Assembly (NCBI GenBank): GCA_003427395.1 | Contig: BFEA01000017.1 | Location: 3,067,997 to 3,092,074, forward strand | Direction of reading: 5' to 3' | Length of the DNA: 24,078 bases | DNA from: Chara braunii | Lineage: Eukaryota; Streptophyta; Charophyceae; Charales; Characeae | In this document: piece after piece, positions 18,658 through 24,078 of the stretch | Numbering within the stretch: the first letter of the stretch is position 1 | Layout of the letters: every line of letters starts with the position of its first letter | Notes under the pieces: generated by a model | Database searches by the model: none | What the model saw: only the letters and a program-made list of their open reading frames with translations | What the model was told of the DNA's origin: nothing | Made by a program: the position numbers and the translations under genes

Positions 18658-20340
18658 CCACAGACAGTGAGGGATGTCAGGTCCTTCATGGGTTTAGCCT
18701 CATACTACAAAAAGTTTGTCAGGAACTTTTTTGCAATGGCTGCACCTCTGACTAACCTAACAAAGAAAGACACTCCTTTTCTTTGGTCCCTTCCCTGTCA
18801 GTTGGCCTTCACACGACTCAAGAAGGCCTTGACTCGTGCACCAGTGCTGAAGTTGCCCGACCCCACTTTGCCATTCATCCTGACCACCGACGCCAGTCAG
18901 TATGGCATTGGGGCAGTTCTTCAGCAGGATGATGGGAATGGTCTACGGCCTGTAGAGTTTATGAGTAAGAAGATCAAGACTCAAAAGCTTCAGGACTCTA
19001 CCTATGAGAAAGAGCTATATGTTCTTGTCTGTGCCCTGAAACATTGGAAACACTTTCTCCTGAGAAGACACTTCAAGATATTTTCAGACCACTCCACCTT
19101 ACGGTGGATGAAGTCCCAGGGAGAGTTAAATGATAAGTTGGTACGATACATTCAGTTCATAGACATGTTTGACTTTGAACTGAAACATAGAAAGGGCTGC
19201 TACAACAAAGTAGCAGATGCCCTCTCTCGTAGGCCTGACTCTTTTGCATTGATCTCCTATACTCACTCCTTTGGAGAGGAGACCCGTCAGACCATTGCTC
19301 GTCTTCTGCCTCAGGACCCGACTTTTGGGCCCATAGTGAGGAATTTGCAAGCGGATCCCAATGCTGAACCCGACTATGCCCTGAGTTCAGACTTGCTGTA
19401 CACCAACAACAGAGGTGAGGAACGCTTGTGCATTCCCCAGGATCAGCGGCTCAGGACACTGCTGATGTCAGAGTGTCATGATGCCCGCGGACATTTTGGG
19501 TTCTTAAAGTCATATGCAGCCCTGTCGCAGCGCTTCTTCTGGAAGGAGATGCGGAGTGATATGCTGCGCTATGTGGAAACCTGTGAGCTTTGCCACAGGA
19601 ACAAGGTCCAGCGTAGGCCTCCTCTGGGACTACTCAAACTGTTACCCATACATGATGGCCCTGCTGAATCTGTGTCGATTGACTTCACAGATTTAGGCAA
19701 GACCAACCCTCGTGGCATGCGTCAGGTAATGGTCTGCGTGGACAGGTTCTCCAAATACGCAGAGTTCATCCCCTTGCCAGAGGTAGCTAGAGTCCCGGCT
19801 GTGAGAGCAGCCTTCTCAGAAAGGTGGGTCACACACCATGGACCGTCCACTTCTATAGTCAGTGATAGAGACCCCCGATTTAGCAGCGATGAATGGCAGT
19901 CCTACTGCAAAGAGTACCTGCAATCACGATTGGACATGACCTCTGGTCATCATCCTGAAGCCAATGGTCAGGCTGAAGTGATGAACCAAGTCTTATCGTT
20001 GTGTCATGTCATCTCTCCAGATCAGCAGGACTGGGATCTCCACTTGGCTCGGGCACAGCTTGTGTATAACATGCCTGTCCATTCCTCAACTGGGTTCAGT
20101 CCATACCGGTTGCACTGCGGACGGGAACCACGGCAGCCTTTCGATGATATCATCGATAAGGCTAAGGCAGACCTGACACCAGGCACCGCAGAGTTCACCA
20201 GACGCTACCGCATAGATGTGGAAAGAGCACGGGCGAACTTGTTCAAAGCCCAAAAGGCCATGATTGAACAAGCTAATTGCCACAAGCGGCCTTCCCCCAT
20301 CCGCATTGGTGATTATGTCTGGGTAGCCAGTTCTGAGTAG
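18658..20340 (+). CDS. pol: Pol: RNase H and integrase
   Basis: An uninterrupted frame of about 560 codons. It opens with the RT connection (RSFMGLASYYKKFVRNF). RNase H follows, with LTTDASQYGIGAVLQ (first Asp), YEKELYVLVCALKHW (Glu), FSDHSTLRWM (Asp) and VADALSRRPD (last Asp). The integrase zinc-binding HHCC is seen as HDARGHFGF about 19475-19501 and CELCHRNK at about 19582. The catalytic core has Asp in SIDFTDLG (about 19677), Asp in IVSDRDPRF (about 19863) and Glu in GQAEVMNQ (about 19975). The spacing between the last two is about 36 residues, where 35 is usual. The C-terminal part includes PGTAEF, KAQKAMIEQAN and GDYVWVASS. It ends at TAG 20338-20340, which is in frame with what follows. 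It acts on the double-stranded DNA copy for insertion into chromatin. Confidence 0.92.
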   Translation, partial: PQTVRDVRSFMGLASYYKKFVRNFFAMAAPLTNLTKKDTPFLWSLPCQLAFTRLKKALTRAPVLKLPDPTLPFILTTDASQYGIGAVLQQDDGNGLRPVEFMSKKIKTQKLQDSTYEKELYVLVCALKHWKHFLLRRHFKIFSDHSTLRWMKSQGELNDKLVRYIQFIDMFDFELKHRKGCYNKVADALSRRPDSFALISYTHSFGEETRQTIARLLPQDPTFGPIVRNLQADPNAEPDYALSSDLLYTNNRGEERLCIPQDQRLRTLLMSECHDARGHFGFLKSYAALSQRFFWKEMRSDMLRYVETCELCHRNKVQRRPPLGLLKLLPIHDGPAESVSIDFTDLGKTNPRGMRQVMVCVDRFSKYAEFIPLPEVARVPAVRAAFSERWVTHHGPSTSIVSDRDPRFSSDEWQSYCKEYLQSRLDMTSGHHPEANGQAEVMNQVLSLCHVISPDQQDWDLHLARAQLVYNMPVHSSTGFSPYRLHCGREPRQPFDDIIDKAKADLTPGTAEFTRRYRIDVERARANLFKAQKAMIEQANCHKRPSPIRIGDYVWVASSE

Positions 20341-20799
20341 TCGAGGGAGGAGGATATCTCCCCCAAGTTGTTGCCTCGTTATTTGGGTCCATGGCAGGTC
20401 TTAGATACAGTGGGCGCTGATCCATTCGGCCCATCCTATGTCATCGACGTCCCGCTGCATCTACGAACCTACCCGGTCTTCCATGCATCCAAGCTGCTTC
20501 CATTCACTCCAGCTGATGCATTCCCGGACTGGCCCCCTCAATTTGGTCCACCGATCCCTGGCAAGGGATATGATGTGGAATGAATTGAGGATGAGTGGGG
20601 CGCAGGCCCCGTTTGGCAGTATCTTGTGAGGTTCGCTTTCCAGCCTCCTACTGAGAACCGATGGTTCTATAGGAAGGAACTTCTCAAGATAGCAAAGTCA
20701 GTTGTTCTGCGATATGAAGCGGCTCAGAAGGGCAACCTTCCCCGCCATTCACCTCGTTTGCATCCCGAGCTCGGAGGTCCTCGCTCCCCGGGGGGGTAA
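20341..20799 (+). pseudogene. pol: Pol C-terminus: GPY/F-like region and chromodomain-like tail
   Basis: Continues the integrase frame after the TAG. LLPRYLGPWQVLDTVGADPF is the GPY/F-type module (PRYLGPW), followed by HLRTYPVFHASKLLPF, a hallmark of chromovirus integrases. A TGA at 20581-20583 interrupts. Reading on in the same frame gives QYLVRFAFQPPTENRWFYRK, which resembles the beta-strand core of a chromodomain (YLVKW-type) but lacks the usual TWEP box; then LLKIAKSVVLRYEA. The frame ends at TAA 20797-20799, three bases before the right LTR. Chromodomains direct insertion to histone-marked chromatin; whether this degenerate version binds anything is unknown. The related minus-strand fragment at 5097-5895 has the same tail, so the fold is conserved within the lineage. 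Confidence 0.8.
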
Positions 20800-20800
20800 G
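20789..20800 (+). other. Polypurine tract
   Basis: CGGGGGGGTAAG lies just before the LTR. It overlaps the last Gly codons and the stop codon of pol. It is the expected primer site for plus-strand DNA synthesis, although G-rich with a T inside. Confidence 0.7.
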
Positions 20801-20802
20801 CC

Positions 20803-21802
20803 TGCAATGACTTGCTGATTTTGACTGCCGAGATTGACTGCGAGGCTGTACAGTGCACCGCCTTGTTTGCTGTGTGTTTTGCTGTGTTTTTTTTTTTGGT
20901 CGCGCTGAGGACCACCCGCTGTTCTAAAAATAGTCTGAATTAACAGCAGTAGAGGCTGAGTGGTTACCGGCCCTAAGTGGCCTTGAGCCCTAAGTGCAGC
21001 AGTAGGACCGATTTCGTAGAGGCCGGGTAGGCCCTAAGTGAAACGGTACCGGTAGGTCCTAGGTTAGGGTAGTGTAGAATCTACAAATAGGCTGGGGTAG
21101 GACTGTTGGGGACTTTTGGCAGTTCATTTCTCGCGAAGCAGCGTTGGAGAAGCCAAGCAAGTTGGTGGCGGTGTTTGTCTNCAGGCGGCATCNTGAGACC
21201 TCGNCGTTGACAGCAGCCATAGCCGGCCCAGTCTGAGTCTGCCNTAGCTGGGGCATCCTCANCGCATCTACCCCTGGGGTATCTACGTCTGGCCGGGCTA
21301 TATCGAGGCTCTACACTGTGTACTCGTGGGTGGTGGCAGCCATAGCTGCCTNTTCCTTCGTCAGAGTTGTCCAGCGGCACTGAAGACTTCATCGCNGGAC
21401 CTGTTCTTCATCAGGGTGGTTGGCGCTGGCCTCTGGGAGNCCATTCTNATGTGGCGCTACTAGCTGGGTGTAGGATAGAGAGNGGGGTGTGNGTTCTGAG
21501 AGTGGCGAGATACTGNAACAAACTCTGTTACGATAATNGTTTGAGTTGGCTCATCATCAGTGCAATTTCAATTGTTNTCCTCGCAGGTTCTACTTGTGAT
21601 TGGTTGTTGGGAGTTTGTCAGAGAGAGAGAAACACTGGGTGTCTTCTCCCCATCTGTGCATAGCTGTATTCCGCTGCCTACTTTGATCTGTGTGCAGTGT
21701 GGACTGTCTCCTCTCCCCCTTCTCTTATGAATGTATGGGCGTGTATGAGATTGTCTGTGTGTGAGTGGCGGTAAAAATCGTCAGACAACCAAGATCATAA
21801 CA
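20803..21802 (+). repeat. Right (3') LTR
   Basis: 1000 bp, near-identical to the left LTR. It differs at a handful of bases near 20839-20915 and in T-tract length. Fourteen N bases fall at positions homologous to N in the left LTR. It ends GATCATAACA at 21802. Confidence 0.93.
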
Positions 21803-22114
21803 CACAAGTCAGATCAAGGCTGTTCCGCCCTCACCTTCGCTGAAAAATCCGACTCTCCCACCAGAGGAACTGCCAAGGAAGGCGGACCTTCCACTGGACC
21901 GGCCTCAGTCGTAGCAGCGACAGCCCGAGCTTCACCCATCATCTATGGCCCTGCTGCTACCACAGCCCTTCTCCTGCACAGGACAGGAGCCACAAGAAGA
22001 AAAATGTGACGTGGACTCGGGTGAAGTACCACCCTGTGGTTTCATACTGCAGCTCTATTAGAAGAATAAAATCCTAATATTAAGATTGTTTCAATTTTTT
22101 ATCTACTTTGAGCG
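21803..22114 (+). other. Right flank of the Ty3 element
   Basis: An open frame running out of the LTR to 22009 encodes a Thr/Ala/Ser-rich stretch with no domain. It may be the interrupted continuation of whatever lay at the insertion site, but no match to LINE-D ORF1 could be shown. Confidence 0.3.
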
Positions 22115-22208
22115 GAAAAGACGTTTGTTCTGGTGACACCCTATAACACACACTCACACAACTCTTACTGATTCCTTCTCCCTTCTTCCCTGAGCCGCAT
22201 TGCTAAAT
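22115..22208 (+). repeat. Direct repeat, copy 1 (pair with 23160)
   Basis: Shares CGTTTGTTCT, a CA-rich stretch, CTGATTCCTTCTC, TTCTTCCCTGAG and CATTGCTAAAT with 23160-23276. The spacing is about 1.05 kb. Confidence 0.7.
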
Positions 22209-22520
22209 CAGAGCTCACAAACTCCTACTTCTCCTACAGCCACACGCGACCCATATTGAACATCCATACTATTTGGCAGCTGCAGCCAGCCATAACTGCT
22301 GTTTGAAAATCCTCACAGCTTGGCCCAGCGCAGCTGGCGCAGCTGGGCCCAATTTGAGCGTACAAACCCAGGCCCGCCCGAGCTCAGACCTTGAAGAAGA
22401 ATTGCGGCCGGACCTGCCCAGACCCAGACATATTTTTCACCACTTGCCCCCACCCAGGCCCTTAAGCAGTATCCCACCCGCACCCGCCCATAGCTGGCAT
22501 TCTTTACACTACCCTCACCC

Positions 22521-22560
22521 ACCCGTATCCGCCCGTATCCGCCCGTACCCGCCCGTACCC
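22521..22560. repeat. Decamer repeat (GCCCGTAYCC), 4 copies
   Basis: Four units: acccgtatcc, gcccgtatcc, gcccgtaccc, gcccgtaccc, with related C-rich sequence on the left. Confidence 0.85.
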
Positions 22561-23045
22561 GCCATTGCTTTTCCAATTTTTCAACACCCTACCCACACAT
22601 ACTCAGCCTGACCATTCCCACCTATACAACTAGTGGCCCCGGCAATATAGAACGCTTGATCAACCATTGGAACTCGAGAACAACTAGGTACATGAATGAT
22701 AAGTCTCGAGACAACTGCGCATGCCATCAGAGTGGGAGAAAAAGAGTCGTGAGACAAAATTCAAAGCATATCGAGGTCACAACTCCAGGAAACCGATGGT
22801 TTGTTAAAATAAAAAGAAAATCCTGAAAAATAGGGGCCCGTACCCCAATAGACATATATGCATGGGTGTAGAGTCTGTAGACCCCAACATGCATACATGC
22901 GTGTGTTTTTGACGGGTGCCCCGTGCCAAGTCTAGACCCGGCCACACCTGGCCATTTTCCTTTTTGTTTACAAAAGGCCACCCACAACTGCCCCCTTTTT
23001 CTTCACCACAATTGCCCCCAACCCTGCCCAGGGCCATTCTCCCAT

Positions 23046-23059
23046 CACCTGGCCAGGTG
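23046..23059. repeat. 14-bp perfect palindrome CACCTGGCCAGGTG
   Basis: Exact inverted repeat with no spacer, lying among several other CTGGCC/GGCCA words. Function unknown. Confidence 0.7.
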
Positions 23060-23159
23060 GGACATGCGCTGGCCAGACCTGCCCGCAGCTGTCGGGTTCG
23101 GCCGGGGGCAGCTGGGCACGGCTACGCCAGCCACTTGCAGGCTCTGTGCTAAATACATG

Positions 23160-23276
23160 GAAAAACGTTTGTTCTAGTGACAGCCTACAACACACACACA
23201 CACACACACATACACACACACAAACTCTTTCTGATTCCTTCTCTCCCTTCTTCTTCCCTGAGGCACATTGCTAAAT
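23160..23276 (+). repeat. Direct repeat, copy 2, with expanded (CA)n
   Basis: Same order of blocks as 22115-22208, but the CA-rich core has grown to about 30 bases (23190-23222). Confidence 0.7.
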
Positions 23277-23889
23277 ACATATGAATAAGCACCTAACAGA
23301 ATAAACAAACTTAAGGTTAAACTGAGCTGAAAGGCAAATGGGTGTGCACACATTCTGCACTCAAATACATTGATGTGGCAGTGAAACAGCCAGCTTACAA
23401 AAAACAGCCAGTGAAACATACAAATGAGCTGATAGGCCTTGTTTGGAAGAAGGGGGGCGCAGGCAGCACCCGATGGTAATCCAACCACGAAAGCCGGCAG
23501 CTGAAAGAGCTGCATACAGCAATGTATCATAGGACATACATGCAGAAGAGGTGAGAAAGAAAGAAGTAAAGGAGAAGAAAGGAGGAGGAGTAAGAAAAGA
23601 GGAGGAGAAGGGGAAGGAGGAAGGAGGAAGACAGGAGGATGGATGGGCGAGGGGGGAGAAAGGATGAGGAGAAGGGGGAGGGGGACAAGAAAGCAAGACG
23701 CATAAAGCGCAAAAGCAGAAGCCTTCGAAAAATCATCACAGTAAACACAAGAAAGCTCCAGTCGCGGACGTCCCTACACCACGTTTTGGCCGACTCCACG
23801 ATCAGCCATCATGAGGGACTAAAGATGCGCTTGAGCTGATAGGCCTTGCACCACTTGAAATACAGTAGTGAAGCAGCCAGTTCACAAAA
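23277..23889. other. Non-coding, purine-rich stretch with a short dispersed repeat
   Basis: A G/A-rich tract spans about 23545-23690; long minus-strand ORFs over it are composition artefacts. The 16-mer GAGCTGATAGGCCTTG occurs at 23426-23441 and 23833-23848, and GTGAAACAGCCAG-like words lie near both. At 23436 the continuation GGCCTTGTTTGGAA resembles ends of some plant DNA transposons, but no matching inverted end was found. Confidence 0.4.
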
Positions 23890-23933
23890 CCATGATAATT
23901 ATCTTAAAATAATTATTTTAAAATATCTCATGG
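23890..23933. other. AT-rich hairpin with 18-bp perfect palindrome
   Basis: Core TTAAAATAATTATTTTAA at 23904-23921 is self-complementary. Outer arms CCATGA (23890-23895) and TCATGG (23928-23933) are also complementary. This could be a foldback element or MITE core. Confidence 0.65.
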
Positions 23934-24017
23934 TAACGGTGTCTCAAACATGGTATCTGTACATCAGGTTGAGTCTCCATTGAGAAAAGGGTTGCTGTGG
24001 CGATTGATTAAAAAAAA

Positions 24018-24037
24018 TAATAATAATAATAATAATA
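24018..24037. repeat. (TAA)n microsatellite
   Basis: About six TAA units after an A run; the window then ends in A-rich and CA-rich simple sequence. Confidence 0.85.
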
Positions 24038-24078
24038 CAAAAGTTCAAAAAAAAAACACCCACACACCCACACACACC

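Larger units (their letters stand above)
12979..21802 (+). mobile_element. Full-length Ty3/gypsy LTR retrotransposon (chromovirus-like)
   Basis: An 8.8-kb element: LTR, PBS, long leader, gag, then protease, RT, RNase H, integrase and chromodomain-like tail in the Ty3/gypsy order, then polypurine tract and LTR. The LTRs begin TG and end CA. Immediate flanks share only the four bases CACA (12975-12978 and 21803-21806); a perfect 5-bp target duplication is not seen. Coding is interrupted by four TAG codons, one TGA and two frameshifts, so this copy is non-autonomous as assembled, although every catalytic motif that I looked for is present. It sits downstream of the LINE-D ORF1 remnant. Confidence 0.93.
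22209..23159. other. Segment between direct repeats, C-rich, no gene
   Basis: Contains C-rich blocks (about 22320-22560 and 22915-23120) with decamer repeats, palindromes and recurring CCTGCC/GGCCA words. A hairpin GGCCCAGC...GCTGGGCC with a 12-base loop lies at about 22323-22350. ORFs on either strand follow the base bias and show no domain. Confidence 0.4.

Noticed and set aside
12975-21807. Five-base target-site duplication of the Ty3 element
   Set aside because: Only CACA (4 bases) matches next to the LTR ends; the fifth base differs, and the flank is altered by the tandem duplication.
23174-23799. Long minus-strand ORFs rich in Ser, Pro, Phe and Leu
   Set aside because: They follow the purine-rich tract and the (CA)n repeat; no coding signal beyond base bias.
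1-24078. CRISPR array, tRNA or rRNA genes
   Set aside because: No regularly spaced repeats with unique spacers and no recognisable tRNA or rRNA sequence on either strand by eye.

Overview
The window looks like a transposon graveyard from a large plant-type nuclear genome. A streptophyte alga such as a charophyte is my best guess, but the sequence alone does not settle species. The grounds are: LINE ORF1 remains of the plant DUF4283 type, a Ty3/gypsy element with an initiator-Met tRNA primer-binding site and a chromodomain-like tail, and degenerate TTTAGGG telomere-type motifs. I see no intact host gene, no tRNA or rRNA gene, and no CRISPR array. Many scattered N bases mark ambiguous consensus positions and at least one contig join.

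Layout. (1) 1-3310: the 3' part of a LINE (here LINE-A, + strand) holding RT, a zinc-binding domain and a 3' tail with telomere-like motifs. A 95-bp piece of the RT is present three times around an N. (2) 3409-3861: a minus-strand LINE fragment (LINE-B), followed by T-tracts, a strong hairpin and a 27-bp tandem repeat. (3) 4709-5895: a minus-strand, broken Ty3/gypsy pol 3' end. (4) 6021-6080: a decamer minisatellite. (5) 6345-7490: a third LINE fragment (LINE-C, + strand) whose RT active site reads FADN instead of FADD. (6) 7896-8444: a low-complexity Ser/Thr/Asn-rich ORF, the only candidate host exon. (7) 8487-8909: degenerate repeats carrying seven CACGTGG/CATGTGG (G-box-like) motifs. (8) 10203-12552: a broken LINE ORF1 (LINE-D) with no ORF2 after it.

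(9) 12979-21802 is the main feature: a full-length 8.8-kb Ty3/gypsy retrotransposon. It has about 1-kb TG...CA LTRs, a PBS, a 1.5-kb leader, gag, protease, RT, RNase H, integrase, a chromodomain-like tail and a G-rich polypurine tract. Gag and pol are joined by what looks like a textbook -1 ribosomal frameshift site (A AAA AAC right before the gag UGA, with a hairpin 9 nt downstream). Four in-frame TAG codons, one TGA and two small frameshifts make this copy defective. (10) 21803-24078: non-coding flank with direct repeats about 1 kb apart, decamer repeats, palindromes and microsatellites.

The parts do not work together as a host pathway. They record repeated insertion, decay and local duplication, and some apparent structure comes from assembly.
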